The translations under genes and the position numbers were made by a program. From Taxawa tesnikishii (nom. ined.) (Eukaryota > Ascomycota > Dothideomycetes > Dothideales), in assembly GCA_030247885.1 (NCBI GenBank), contig JAPDRO010000029.1:124001-188000 (forward strand): a DNA stretch of 64,000 nucleotides, in the 5' to 3' direction. The notes under the pieces were generated by a model. It was not told the DNA's origin. It did no database searches and saw nothing but the letters and a program-made list of their open reading frames with translations. Positions 23,888-37,416 of the stretch are shown one piece after another (the stretch's first letter is position 1; each line of letters starts with the position of its first letter).

Positions 23888-25591
23888 TTTTGGAAGCGAA
23901 CAGCTCTGCAAAGTCTCAGTTAAAGCAACCAACCTTGGATTGATTCCTGAGTGATGCTAGAAGAAAGCCCGAGGCTTGAGCAACGCCGCGTCGCTTTCCT
24001 CCTTCACTCGTTCCTCGTTACCCTAGCCTTCAAGACATCAGACCGTACATCGACAACGGAACTGAAGATACAGAAGAAATAACATAGCCGACATGTAGCT
24101 CTGAATTGCTATCGGCGCAAGTAAAGTGATCCTGTCTTGTAACAACCGGTTGCTGTCTCGGTGATAAAGGATATTACGATTTACCAGTTACCTTTGTTTA
24201 CACCCTTCGGTGCAGGACTTTTTCCAGCACGTTAGTTGCGTCTTGACGATGAGATCCTGGAAAAGCATGACAATGACATTCGGATCGTGCGCTTGCCATT
24301 TCGACACGTGGCTTCTCACGTGCGGATAACGCTAGATTACTTACAATATCTGACGGAAAGGGACAATCTGATCGTTAGCGTCGGACGAGTTGTCTAAACA
24401 GTAAACGAGATGTTTGTTTCTTGTTCGAGGGTCGCGTCCAAGACTTTGTCGAATATCGATGCATAGATGGCAGAATCGCCGTGGGGATCCTAGACCTGCG
24501 CGAAGAGAACGTTGATGTGCACTCGTGACAACCTTCTCGATTTGATATAGCGTCGTTTGAGATGGGCAGCTCGAGGCGGGACCGACGGAATGTCACGGAA
24601 GCCCTGGACTCGAAAACTGAATCGACCTCTGAACGGCATGTTTTTGTATCGTTTTGGGAATGTGGAGCTTTGTTGTTGCCGAGATGACAAGGACAGGATT
24701 CAAGAACGAGCTTGTATGCGATAGATGGTAGGAAGGAACGAGCTCTCACTGATGGAAAGCCAAGCCGGAGATAATGCGGCCAGCAGCTCTTGTGATTGGC
24801 AGCCCCACACGACGCGTCGTGAAATACTTTCTCCGCGCTCACGTCACCTCTGGCTGATGGCTCAAGGCTGATGGGTGTTCGTAGCACTGAACCCATCGTG
24901 CCGGTGCTACGAGTACACATGAGCCAGACGTGACGCGAGCGCGTGCCTCCCTACTCACTCCTTCCTGATTTTATATCTCCCTGGTTAATCATGCTTCAAC
25001 ACACCGCCGGACGATGGAGGCATTCCTACTCTGTACCCATCATCTCGCACGCCCAGTCATGTTCCTACTAGCACCTCTTCACGACACACGCCCTAGGATA
25101 CTTTCGCGTGCTTGCGAAACGCCAGACCGAAAAAGGAGGAGCTTGGAAGAGACAAAAGGGTGGGGCCATGTCAGCATGTATCAGTGTCAGCGTCAGCATT
25201 AGCATGCGAGCAGGGCGGGCACAACGGGAGAACAACGAGCGCGAGAACTAGTACAGTACCAAGGGGGTGCAGTTTCAAGCTACTACGCACAGGAAAGGAT
25301 CATGGGCATGCGAGAAGGCAGTGCGACGGACCATGTACTTCGTAGCACCCTTTTCATCTGAACACAATACGAGAGGAATGCCAAAAACCAGAACAGCTTG
25401 ATTGCGCACGGTGTTTGATGATGGCTAATAGTCTCCAACCGAGCGCATTCATGGAACAATACCAACCCATCGCCGCAATAGCAGAGATTTTGTGTACTTT
25501 AGCGCGACAGTCGGCCAGCGGAACCAATGTCCCATCCAACCCGCCATTCCATCATTTCCATATTCTTTTTCTTCCCCCATCTGCGAAAAAA
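23888..25591. other. No recognisable gene
   Basis: Mixed-composition sequence without RIP signature. The longest frame (24375-24920, minus) has no recognisable domain and low-complexity Arg/Ser content. I see no RNA gene or repeat here. Confidence 0.45.
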
Positions 25592-25960
25592 ATGAGCTTC
25601 CAGGATACTAGGTCTGGCTCCGCTGGCGCTGGCGCCAGCATGCCTACCTACATGCAATCGACTGCGGCCTCAAAAGCACGTACGTCAAGGTTCCGTATGA
25701 CCTCGGGTTAGAACTCACATGATATAGGCGCTGTGGCAGGCCGCGTCGCGGGCGATCTGGAAGCGAAGAAGAAGCGGCGGACTGGCCCGACCATAGACAA
25801 TGGCAAGGGCAAGGGCAAAGAGAAGGCCGTTGAGAAGGCAGGAGAAGAAGCAGAGGAAGGAGCGATGGAGGAGGCTACGGACGTAGGTGAGGAAGAGGAG
25901 ATTGTAGTCCCTCCGCCGAAGGAAGTGAAAGGCAAGAATGCACCGGTTTGTCACATTTAG
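25592..25960 (+). CDS. Small Lys/Glu-rich hypothetical protein (spliced)
   Basis: The ATG at 25592 follows an A-rich leader. A 48-bp GTACGT…ATAG intron (25680-25727) in phase 1 joins QSTAASKA to RAVAGRVAGDL. The spliced product is about 106 residues: a Gly/Ala/Ser-rich head, a basic cluster AKKKRR that could act as a nuclear signal, a KGKGKEK stretch, then an acidic tract (EEAEEGAMEEATDVGEEEE). It ends CHI at a TAG. An alternative 3' intron starting GTTTGT at about 25946 would end the protein at a TAA some 50 bp later. No family recognised; the call rests on the clean intron and continuous reading. Confidence 0.45.
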
Positions 25961-26680
25961 AAAGAGCAAGCGAGGACTGACGTAACACGAAGGATGCAGT
26001 AACCGCGACCGCAACCGAAATGGCACGGGTCGACTGTACCACGGAGATGATAGCTTCGGCTAGGTACAATAGCAGCTGCTCAGAAGCAGGTTGCTGCTCC
26101 GGTGCATTAGTCACATTCTCCGGGGTCGGAGTCAAAGCACCAGTAAGAGCACGTTGGTACACTTCGCTTCCTGGTTCTGTGCCGCTGCAGAGGGTTGTAA
26201 TGGCGCGCCTAACTAGGACCGGTGAGGGAGGGTCGTCAGAGCCGCGTTCAGATTGGCAGAAACGCCAGGGGACCGCAGATAACTAGGCACTGCACAGGTC
26301 CAGCGTGCCGTAAGCCTTGTTACCTGACACTTGTGGCAATAACAGATGTTTTTCCCGGCGACGGTCCTGGAGAACGTTTTGCGCTCCGCTGGCGACACTA
26401 CAGAGGAAAGCTCGCCAATCATTGACTTAATGCATTGTTGGTCGTGCTCGTTGATTCCTGATTGACATGGAATTTTTCTGGGCAGATAATGCCGGCAAGC
26501 TCGTTGATCAAGATCGTTTGAGCTTGCAGCTCCTGGAGTAGACGCTTCGTGTTACCTTCGGCTTCCTCCCATGCATCGACTAGTCGAGATCTTCCCCATC
26601 TGCCCAGTGGAAGTTGTGGGGATGGCCCGTAGTATAGAACTACGACATGTACATGTAGCCAGCCCATGCAGCCCCAGACC

Positions 26681-26710
26681 CAAGACCCGAGATCCGAGAT
26701 CCGAGACCCA
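26681..26710. repeat. Short imperfect tandem repeat (GAGATCC)
   Basis: Three to four consecutive copies of a CCGAGATC-like heptamer upstream of the PDDEXK-like gene, followed at 26810-26875 by a CA/ACA-rich leader. Probably simple-sequence slippage with no assigned function. Confidence 0.5.
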
Positions 26711-26902
26711 GGACACTGGATCTGGGATGCGGGCCCTACGACGCTTGTTGGCCAAGTGGTTGGCAGGCGCTATCGCATGACAATGTGTAACCTCTTTTAC
26801 CCCGGACCATCACAACAACAAACAAAGTCACAACATAACCACAACACAACATAGCACAGCGCAACACCCACATCTGTCTTTAGCACATCGTGTCCATCAC
26901 TA

Positions 26903-28212
26903 ATGGCCACGGCTGCATCGTCTATACCGCCATCCCCGCCGTCCTCTACCTCCCCTGCTAGTGAGCCCGAACGTGGACGAACGCGCAAACGGAAGTGGGA
27001 CATTATCGATCCGGCCGGTCAATCCAGCAAACATCCACGGATGAACAACGTACATCATCGCACGCCGGCAGCCAGTCCAGCACGAGTGCCTCACGTGTTG
27101 GACAACGTTCCAGATCTTCGCTCGGCCCCTAATCGATCATCATCCGCCTCGCCCATTCGTGCTAGCCGCTCAGTCAGCCCCAAGCGCGCGATTACGGCTC
27201 TTAAGGACAGAGGCTGCATCTACCTACTACACCCAGGTCCTGGAGTATCGGAGGATGCGAGAGTCAGAGAATTACGCGTCCGTCTGGCGAAGCTGAAGGA
27301 ATTCATACCCACCGAATGGCAGGAGAGACTTGAAGCTGGGGATCCGTCAGGCATCGATGACATCGATGACACCGCAGCGTTTGGTCAACAAGGTGTATAC
27401 ACTGAGGATGACTGGGAGTCCATCCGTCGCATCTGTAGTGATGCGGCACTTTGTGCGGATCTACACAAGGATGAGAACGCATGGACACTCGTGGTTCAGG
27501 AAGTGTTTCGTCTGGCGCTGAGAACTGCACCGCTAGGTGACCGCTGCTTCGAATTAAATAACATGTATGTGTGCCACGCAGGTCACTGCGCCACGTCCAT
27601 AACGTTGACAACGAGGAAATTGATAGATCTACCCAATCGATCGCACCTGAACATATACCACGAGCGCAACTCTCCCCTTCTACACCAACACACCTCGAAC
27701 CGGTTCAAAAGAAAACCGACATGGCTCTCGCCTTTCATCCCCGGGAAGACGAAGCTTTGCGCGCCCTCCCAACCTCAATACCCGGTGGTCACGATCGCAT
27801 ACCCCTCAGTCACATGACCGACACGTATACGAGCAGTATACCACTCGTCTGTCCGGTAGAGATTAAAAGAGGTGGCAATACCGAAGAGGCCGATCTGCAA
27901 CTCGCCGTTTGGTTGTACGGCTCACATTCGCATCTTTCTACTCTACGGGTCACTGCAACTCCCACCTTACCCATCCAGTGTGGGTGGATCGTAATGGGAC
28001 ATCAGTGGAAATTCAGGTTGTCGTGGATGGACGAGGAAACCGGTGGGGTACATGTTTACGGTCCTTGGCCACGGAACCAGGATCTTGGGACAGGTGGATG
28101 GTATGCGCTGTTGGCATTATTGGAGGTACTGAGGCGCATGATCGAATACTTCGCTACAGGATACTGGCAGGGGTTTGAACAGATCGTGCGGGGTGTTGTG
28201 GAAGGATCGTGA
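26903..28212 (+). CDS. PD-(D/E)XK nuclease-like protein (fungal PDDEXK_12 type), intact
   Basis: Exon 1 is 26903-27564 and exon 2 is 27627-28212. The 62-bp intron (GTATGT … GTTGAC … GATAG) is in phase 2, and joining gives CFELNNISTQSIAPEHIPR, the kind of sequence expected here. The product is about 415 residues. Residues 1-100 are Ser/Pro-rich and basic, probably disordered, with RGRTRKRK as a possible nuclear signal. The C-terminal half matches the fungal PDDEXK_12 pattern: KKTDMALAF supplies the acidic residue, PVEIKRGG supplies the E-x-K pair, followed by DLQLAVW, GWIVMGHQWKFRLSW and a helical end LRRMIEYFATGYWQGFEQIV. Family members are common and repeated in lichen-forming and other Pezizomycotina; their substrate is not known to me. 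This is the best-preserved larger gene in the window and shows no RIP. Confidence 0.8.
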
Positions 28213-31200
28213 CAAGCATGCAGGCGTGCTTTGTCGTAGCGGGCAGATATCTGTAAGAGATTGTGCCGCTGCCCCCTTCCCTACTGACGTTGACTGCTAG
28301 ACGGCGGCACTTTCGGCAGACGCCCGGCATCAGATCCAGAGCTTCTACATCCGTCTCTCATATAGAGAGGAAACTGCTTGATGAGTGCCCCGAAGACTGT
28401 CGATAGTACTGTCTTCGAGGTAGTGCCGTTGAACGTCTTTCTATTGAACTGCAAAGGGGAGAGGGGTGTTGCTTTGCAAACTCCCAGGGCGAAACCTTCT
28501 TGACCCACACATTTCCGTCCCATCTCGCCTTCCAAGTTGGTCGACGCCCAGATCATCAGATTCAATTCCAAAACCCTACCTTGAATCATCATACGTATGA
28601 CAGCTCAGGATACTCCTGGCTTTGTGACCATGGGTGATCGTCCGGATTTGTTGCTGCTTATACTGAAGCTTTTCCCTGACAGCCTTCAAGCCGGGGTAGG
28701 AATCCCTGAGACAGATCAAATCAAGGAGTCTCGTTAGGGGCTTCTTGCAACCCTGATTCATTGGAGCACACGAACAGAACCCAACCCTCTCGTGGCCGAA
28801 GACACCAAGCTCGACTGCGTTCTCGCCGATTTTGACCCCTCCACTACTTTGTCGACGTCACCGAACCTGACCAGCGGGAGACAGAAGCCAAGGGTCGAAC
28901 ATGGGGTCGACTGTGGAAAAGTGAAAAGTTCAACGGAACGACTCAGGCTTAATCCTTGCGACTGCATCGTTCTATGCAGGACGTTACCATGCACGACGAC
29001 CGGGAGGCAAACGCCAGAGATGACGAGCGGCAGGCAGAAGCGAGGACGAATGACCAAAACCGTAGAGAGTGAAGAAGACGAAGACGATGAGCAGAGGAGT
29101 CAAGGTTCCAAGCTCAACAATTTGGGTTCGATTGTTTGGAGAAATTCTTCCTATCGCATATTCACTCAAAGACGACAAGCGAGAGACAGACGCTAGAGCA
29201 GAGGACGAAGAAGCGGGGAGTGGAAAGGACGAAGAACACAACCAAACACGCAAGCAGAATCACTCGGTTCTTCCAACAGCACTATAGTGTGGCATGACAG
29301 TTCAGATGACGAGCGAGAGACAGAAGCCAAAGAAGAGAGAGGGTACGGTTCAGTTTCTACCGACAAGACGGACTACGGCTAGCCACGCTCACGACGTAAA
29401 AACTCGATGCTTGTATCCAGCAGGGTTACTAAGCTTAGCTGCGTCACCTGTCCAACCATTGATTCGCGCCGCTTCGATGGTATTGTGGCGAGGAGGATCT
29501 TTCTGCCCAAGCTGGATCAGACGGATATAGAGGAACAGATACTTGTGATATCGAACTGGGCGGCCGTTATCATGTTCAACATGCTTCAGCAGTGGCAATT
29601 TTTCCCGTCATCACAACTTAGCCCATCCTCTGCTAATGGTTTGCAGCTCAGAAAGATGTATAGTTTCTGGAGTACGTCACTATGGATAAGACTGGGATGA
29701 GCGGAAGCCGAAGAAGAAGACAAGCATGGATTGAACAAGGATGATGATCGAAACAGCGACCAGGACATGGACGATCAACCAGCTGTCTCGGTGGCTCACG
29801 TCTAAGCTTGCGCTTGTAAGGGAAGAAGACGAAACCGTAAACCATCCAAAGACTGCAGGCCTTCGAACGCGCAAATCTATTGGCACGACCACCGTGGCCG
29901 CACATTCGCGGAGAGTGTTCCGGGCGCATGTACGAAAGACTGCCAGCTCAACACTACACCATGGCCGCGTCGAGTAATCTCTCCAGCACTCCACGCAACT
30001 TAATCGAGACTCTAGTGTGCCAACCGGTCTCGGTGATGTAGGCTTGGATTCCGCTCACATGCGAAACGCAAGCATTGCCGCCTTCTCCAAGTCAATATCC
30101 AAGATGCTCATTATCACCTATACTGACCGTCGTGTCGAAAACTTCGTTGTCATTCGAAGGACTGTCATTGGCCCCTATGGAAATCGTTTTCGTTATCTTT
30201 GTCACCCTCCAAGACGCATCTCGAGAGCATGCCGTCGCTGACAAAGCCCGACATCTAGCAATTTTTCCCAAGCTCGCTCTCAGAGTTTGCTCTTGGGCCG
30301 AATGCAGCTCTCCACTACATCGCGACGGCTACATTTATCCACGAGCCGGCCTCAATCACCAAAAGCACCTGCAAGCGCATGGGAAAGTTGCGAACGTCAA
30401 CTCCAGTGGAAGTGTCGCCAAATGGAAGCTGTGCGGCCTTTTTGTATGCAAGACCGGACATGTTCACCGTTTATGTTCAAGCACACTACAAACCATCAGC
30501 TGCAATCCTTGACCATCATCTCAAACGTGCAGATGCAGAACGTTGGCAGGTCGAAAGGGAATTCTATCGACCTAGAAAGAGGTCATGTTGCACGTCGAGA
30601 ACCTGGATCTGATGCCGCCGTTTGGGCTCGATACGTGCCATCACCTACAGCTCTTACACGCATTGACGCCAAGAACAGGAATGGATCCGCAGAACCCTAA
30701 TCACTCCATCTCCAGTTGGATCGAAAGATCGGCAAGTCCGCGGAGCTGACTCTAGTGTCGTTTCGCGCCCTGTACTGTTCCGAATGCAGGGGTTTCTTAC
30801 CGCCATGCTCCTTGTCGTCTTTGATGCAACCGCCTTATGCTCATCTCGTAGAACTATCGCGACCGAAGCGGCGCCGCGTTGTCCTTTGATGGCCGTCGGC
30901 CAGACTCGTCACTCATACGCTAGGACGCGTACACTTGGAAGAGGATGAGGGGCATGGTGCTAGCGAGCAAGACGGTAGCGCTATACATAGCAGCTTTCTG
31001 TTATCACATTGCTCTCCACCTAACACAGCACCGCGCCCAAAACTACGGATCAGTCATCTACCCTCTCCAGTTTTGCAAACATGCTGACCACTCCAAATGT
31101 ATAGATGCGACTTCTGCGCCACACTCTTCAGCGTACCACTCACGTTACTGTTCAAAAACGAGCACCCTCACATGAACACTACTGCTCGGAACCACAAACA

Positions 31201-34200
31201 TCACGGCATAGGAGTACCCGATGAATGACCCCTCTGAACTCCCTCGACAGCACCCTCACGCTCTCGCGAGCTTTCACGGCTCAGATCATCCTTAAGAGTC
31301 AGAAGGTTGGCGAGATTGGTACAAGCTCAGAACTTTCCAGAACAATCGTCGATCGGAAGCTTCAAGACAAGGAACATGCTGTTGGATAAGAGAATTACCA
31401 TGTTGAGCAGCCCCATAAACGACTGCACGTCAGAAGGAAGAGTTTACTACATTGCGCCAACAGCAAAGCAGCACCAGCTTGGTTTACTGTGGTAGCAGCA
31501 ACGCTAAGTTCTACCACCCCTGGTTCCAAATAATTAGTTAAGCACATTGTCACTCCGAAGTCGGAAGTCAACAATAACTGTCTGTTTCCGCTCAGTCACT
31601 GAGCGACTAGCTACGCCTTCAGTCACCACCTTTTTGTCCTATGCCCCTCGCCACAAACTGCCACCGGATGTGAAAAAGCAGGATCTCACTCAACATCGCT
31701 GTCGCAACTGCCATGACATAGGCCGCCGCGGCTTCCTCCCGATTGACGTCTCCGTTCTCGCCAACGTTACTACTGAAATGCGGTCGTTTCGCAACACCGC
31801 AGTCACTAGCAAGGCGCACACGGCTCGCATTGTCAAATGCTTGGGACATCATCCCTATCGTCTCGTGGCCACTATCGCGGTCGTGCCTGTCCCTCATCAC
31901 TGACATACCCTCGAAGAAGTGCCCTCGCCGTCAGTCTCGAAGAGTCAGAAAAGAATCACTTGCCACTGTATCCCCTTCGATCGCCTGTACATCTAGTACA
32001 GCTCTCAGTTACCCTCCCCATCTACCACACACTCTCAAGACACCGAAAGTTGCTGCCTCGCCCGCTATCTCAACCAACAACGCTCTGGAAGAGCAGGCCA
32101 ACGTCAACGTCCTCGCAGCAGCAATGACTGCCCCGATAATCTCAGTCAACAGAGTAACAGCTGCCACTGCTTGGAACGACACTGCTGAGATTCAGGGAGA
32201 GCACAATAGCTTCAGCAGCTTGTCCTCGCCTTCACCGGCCGTTGGGAAGGCTCCGAACGGGCAGAGTTTCACTTCCGGCATTCCACCAGTACCGGTCTCA
32301 GCGCGAAAAACCCCGGGTTCCTCGCGGCAAACCTCGCATCAGAGATAATCGCACTACAGATGTCTCTGCGAAGACATCCCTTCCCTTGTCAGACAGGTCA
32401 ATTACCACACACTCCTTCGCGGAACTGTAACACTCTTCCATCCAACCGAGCAACTGGCTCATTCACCTCTGGCACGACGCCTACTGCCAGACTCAGCGCG
32501 AGCACCTCTTGCAAATTCTGCGCCGGAAGACTTGTATTACGGATATCTCTCCGGAGATGTCCTCTCCCTTCTTCAAAGGGATCTTAAATCGTCATCTTGC
32601 TCGGCTGGGCGGGCTAGCAAGTGAATCACGGGGCACGGCCTAATGCCCCTTCAAGAGCACGGGCGGCAGACTTCTACCCGCTCCTTGGAGCGCGTCAGCA
32701 GTCGAAGAACGCAGAGAACGGAGACCAGAGATGAGAGACAAGAGGAAGGGCATGCTGTACAGGAACTGGTGGGACGGGGCTTGGCGGGATCCAGCGGCGG
32801 GTGCGAAAGAAGTACGAGCGGGTTCTTGACTGTGATGTTAAATCACTGTACGTAGACAGCCTTTCTCCAAAAGCAAAGCCCATGATTTCTGGAACCTCGT
32901 ATGCACAGTTTGAAAGTGAGGTGAAACATGGCCAATCGGCTTCCGCTACACTTGGGTTTCCGTTCTTCCACCTTCCATGCAATGGAAAAATGTGATGCTT
33001 CACTCACATTGCCCGAATTTCCCGGTGTCCCTTGGCTTCACCCCTTCGACGCATCCCTCCCACTTTTCTCCAAGCGCACCTCCTGAGCCGAAATCAAGGC
33101 GATCAGAGCCGGTGTGTTCATCGGACAGATGCTGCACGTTTCTCCGTCGTACCGGCCATGGTGTCGTACGGACATTATCTAGAAAATGGCGCTTTTTTGG
33201 ACAGAGACTGGGCAGAAAGAGAACGCCATCGCTCTTGCTCCTCCCACTGGCTCTCATCACAACGTAGACGCTCTCACTCGCTGCTTGAAGATGCAGCGTA
33301 TTCGTGATCTTGTCTTCTACTTCCAATCCAGGCTCTTCGGATCTCTAGAGCGTTCCAACTTCTTCAGACCTCTCGAGATAACCGGGATGTATTGTTATCG
33401 TCGGTGTTGCCCTGTTTTCGGCGGTGATGTGAGCGAGTAGTCGTGACTGGTACGACCAGTGAGGTAGAGACAGTTCCAAGCGCTAGCCAGCGCGAATGAG
33501 GCATGAGCGCCGTAGTACAGCGTAAAGACCCTGTACTTTGTCGAAAACGAATGTTTCACTCCCCGTAAGCTGGTCATGGATCATGACTCAGCCTATCGGC
33601 AGGATGTTCTTTTCTCAATACACCTCTCCCTCTCTACGACCTCGATCTTTTCCCCAAAGAAGTACGTCGCTGCGCATGTGGTTGTCTCCACTCGGCTTGG
33701 AGGAGATGATCCTGCGCTTACTCACTATCGCCGCGTAGATACTGACAGTCGCTTGTGGGTTGACGCTCGCATACGACCACTTTCCGTTCCTGAAGTGTGC
33801 GTGGTTGCAGGAGTCGACGTGGCCCCCATTATGGACGGAGGAGATGTCACGTTTCACTGCAGATGTTCACGGAAGTCCGTCGGTCTTTTGATCGTAACGT
33901 GCAGCCAGGCCTACCTTGAAATGTGGGATTTGGTAGATCTCGGATCATTGCTCGAGTTCTTGCATATGTGAACAAGCTGATAAAGTCGAACTCGTGCAGG
34001 TAAAAAGCTCATCTGATGGGCTGCATGTGTATGAAGTTACACGTCAGTTCACTTCCAAGATTATCGACACTAGGATCATATCAAAATTGCACAACTATTA
34101 GCAACGGTAGGAGTTTCGTTCAAAGGGAAGTTCCCATTCGACGCGTCGTACAATTCAGTGGCCCACGTCCACCAAGTCAGGTATCGTTGCGGTACGAAAC

Positions 34201-36836
34201 CAGCGTCGTAAAGTGCAACGGGAGGCACATCAGGTTCCAGGTCATAGAGGGATAGGGAAAAGGACGGAAACAGACAGCGGGACGGAGTAATCGAGAGATC
34301 AGATCAAGGATAACGTATTTGGCGACTGTTTTTCTCTTTTTCTTCACCCATTCGTTTTGATTGCCACCTCGCTGGTTTCGAGATGTAGCTACGTAACGGA
34401 AACCTTCGCTCCCTATCTCCGCGTTATGTGGTAGCAAAGATGACCTGCATGGAGGACCGGTGTAATGCTAGAACTGCGCAACGTGCGTAAGAGTGAGTGG
34501 CCGCATCTCGTTGTTCTGCAGTGTACATATAGAAAAGCAGGGCAGGAGGGGTTAGGGGCACGAACTGAAGTTACGCTAGGAAGGCCGGGACTGCCGTTGA
34601 CCAACAAACCGTCCAGCACGGTGCCAGAGCTGCATGCAGCCGTATATACAAGAGATGTGCGCTGTAACTGTTTTCGCTCCTTCGCGAGACGTGTGGAGGT
34701 CTTTCTCTTCTCGTCTTTCAGCTGCCAAACGGTGTCGTCTACCTCGATGGCGTCTTAGTGTTGGTCGGGAGGACGAAAGAAGGGACGCTTTCTCTACTCG
34801 TTTGTTTCCAATCTTGGGTGCAGAAACCCCTCGGATGACAATGCTCCTAGTCTACCTTTGCCGCCAGATGCTCTTGCCTTTTGAGCTTTCCCAGCATTAA
34901 ACAGCCAAACCTCTGTGCAAGGTCCACTACTATCGAGCCGCGACATCTTTCAAGTTCTACTACCCGTTACGACCAAGGTCAGCGAAAGGATTTCCCGCCA
35001 GAACGCTAGTTTGTTGAACCGCGCTCATTAAGCTGCCTATAGCGTCTTCTTCGAGCAATCCGACTTTCTCTCTAGACTGCGATACCCCAAATGAGGATCC
35101 TACCAAATAGCACAGCTGACGGTTTCCGCACGCCCGTCGACGCATCCATCTCTCAACCTGAATACTGACAATATACGGTCCAATAGTATTCATCATGGGC
35201 TTTAGCAAGGTTAGAATACGCGCCTGGAAAGGCTCGAGCATGCCTTGACAATGCGCAAGAAACAGGATGCGCTGATCAACGAGCTAGAATTGAAGGAACC
35301 AGAGCGCAAAGGAAAACAAGTGGAAGTAGAAGGCAATTTTCATAGACGTCTCTCGAAGTTAAGAAGATCTTTTGTGGCGATTCTTATCCCCAGAGCTAGT
35401 TCACCACACTGAAAGGTAAGCTTGTCATGGGTTAACACCTCCAGCGGGAGGTCGAATCCCTCCAGACAGTACCGACGGCAGGTTTTAAATCATCGTTTTC
35501 TCCGCAGATACAGATGGGGTAAGCCTTCTTTCTCGTTCACAAAGGTGGCATGGCCACGCATGGTAAGCCATGACGCGACGACTGTAACGAATACGAACAT
35601 GACCACAACAACGACAACGACTCAATATTCGTACCGTCCCTGTTTTTCGGCCACGATGGGGTCAGAGCAGCCCGTCAAGGTCAAGCGGAAAGTGGGAGGA
35701 GACTAAGTGGCGTGCTACAGGGGCAGAGATCTACAGTCCTCAATGCCCATCAGCAGACTGTAGATGGGAAGGTCCGCCTCTACGAACAGTCGTAGGAGAA
35801 GCTTGGTTGATATGGAAATACACGAGAAGGGTTGCAGCAAGCTTTGGTGGCAATCCATCAACAACAAAAGCAACAGCAACAGTTCCGAACACCAATCTAG
35901 CAGCAGCGCTACAACCTACCAAACATTCGCACTCTGTCAATCGCTTAGCAATCGAGCAGGCAGCCACGCAGTCACCAAATCGTACACCCCGCTTTAGAGA
36001 TCTGAGTTATCAGTTCACATGCTCGGTCAGTTCATGTGAAAGCAACAGCGAAGCTCCAGACGCTTTAGTAAAAGATGACGGAACACGTGAAAGAACAGAT
36101 GGGAATTTCCTATGCTTCTAGCAAAGCAGGTGTGAAAGATCTTACGCTATGTGACCTGCAAGCTTGTCATCTACTTCTGCTTGTTCATTTACTTCCGAAC
36201 TTACAATCCGCCTCTGGCCGCTCGTTACCCGTGCTACTGCTCTCCATCGTCTAAACTCACACTCGGTCGCTACATCGCTTCTTGCCGTTGCCTTACTCCA
36301 TCAGACGAGTCACCTGCGAACGTCCACGCGCGCCAGAGAACACTCACGCTCGCCGTCGATCATGAACGAGAGAACCGCTGAGGAAATCGCTGGGAAGATG
36401 AGCAGTTGCTAGAAGAGGTGCCGAGATATTCGCTAAGGGAAGAAGAAACAGAAGAGCCGCAATGTTCAAGATCCATGGAGTGAATTGCAGACTCCTACTA
36501 GCTGATCACTACCATTAGGAGGCACAGTCCATACAAACATCTCAATGACGAACAGCACTGAATCCATAGCGGCTACGGCACTGCCACTAGTGAAGACCCG
36601 CTCCGACTGCTCCCAGATCTTTGCGTTCCGGTCGATCCTCAAACACGTCTACGAAGAGCTGTCGCCATGTTCACGAACGTTGTGGTGCCACTATAATGTT
36701 GACGATAAAGATTTCTGGATCACGGTTCGCACCTTCGAAGATCAGCGCTATATGCCTATGCCCAATCAATTTCCTACTAAGGTAGTCAGCGATCGCAGCG
36801 ATCTCGAGTCTTTCGTGAAAACATGAACGTCCCGAC
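28213..36836. other. Gene-poor stretch with short unsupported frames
   Basis: Apart from the degenerate repeat field at 28.86-29.34 kb I recognise no gene. Candidate frames that I could not support: 31743-32348 (plus, 201 codons, Ser/Thr/Pro-rich), 34960-35241 (minus, 93 codons), and 35764-36121, where two overlapping frames are rich in Ser/Asn and Gln/Thr codons. Composition is ordinary and there is no strong RIP, so the stretch looks like old decayed coding and intergenic DNA. Confidence 0.45.
28864..29340. repeat. Degenerate dispersed repeat encoding DDERETEA-like motif
   Basis: Near-copies of GATGACGAGCGAGAGACAG followed by AAGCC or similar occur at about 28864, 28995, 29019, 29172 and 29305, and weaker ones near 29694 and 29818. 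Most are spaced 130-175 bp apart. In one frame each they read as D-D-E-R-E-T-E-A. Frames differ between copies, so they no longer form one protein. Confidence 0.5.
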
Positions 36837-36944
36837 TCCGGACAGATCGGACGAATGCAGTTACTCACTGACTTCGATTTTACGATCATCTATAGACCGA
36901 AGAGCCGGAGCCCAGCCGCGGAAGCTTTCACCCGTTCGACGTGT
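36837..36944 (+). pseudogene. Ty3/gypsy RNase H fragment
   Basis: A plus-strand frame reads SGQIGRMQLLTDFDFTII then YRPKSRSPAAEAFTRS. This matches the end of gypsy RNase H, where the usual pattern is (arginine)-W-x-L-x-x-x-D-F-x-I-x-YRPGK-N-x-ADALSR. Only about 36 residues remain, with no LTR or integrase nearby, so this is a relic rather than an element. Confidence 0.6.
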
Positions 36945-37416
36945 GACGTAAGACCGCAAACATCATCTCCTCGTCTTACTTACCAGACACCAGGAAGTCG
37001 GCCGCCGCGTCGTTCGGGAAAAGTGCATTTTCATCCCTGATCTTCTGTGTGCGTGAAGTTGAACCATAGCTGAACGCCATGCATGGAGATTTTTCCATGG
37101 AGAAAATTATGGAATTCTTCTATTAAGGGTGCCGTTCATAACTCTGTTGATCCATCGAAGCGTGACATCGTAAGGGGCGTCTATCGGCAAAAATCGGTCA
37201 GGGGAGCTGATGGTACGTGTGGGCTGAAGTTTTATGCTTCTAGATAAGGTTGGCGTGACGGCGTAGGGTATCGTCAATGATCTATCAGATATCCATGGCT
37301 TCGACTTATCTTCAAGCTCTTCCGGAAGTTTCTGAGCGGTCCAAGTTCCTTTAAATGTTTCTCAGCGGGCGGTCAAAGTGTTGCTCCGTTGCTGACGGTA
37401 GCGCGAGTGGATGGTC

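Noticed and set aside
31743-32348. Plus-strand 201-codon frame as a gene
   Set aside because: Low-complexity Ser/Thr/Pro composition, no recognisable motif, no supporting intron or start context.
35416-35480. Possible tRNA gene (GGAGG-TCGAATC-CCTCC resembles a T-arm)
   Set aside because: The loop lacks the expected TTC, and no acceptor stem, D-arm or anticodon arm can be folded around it.
36671-36889. Minus-strand frame as a coding gene opposite the gypsy relic
   Set aside because: No recognisable domain, and the plus strand carries the clear RNase H match over part of the same bases.
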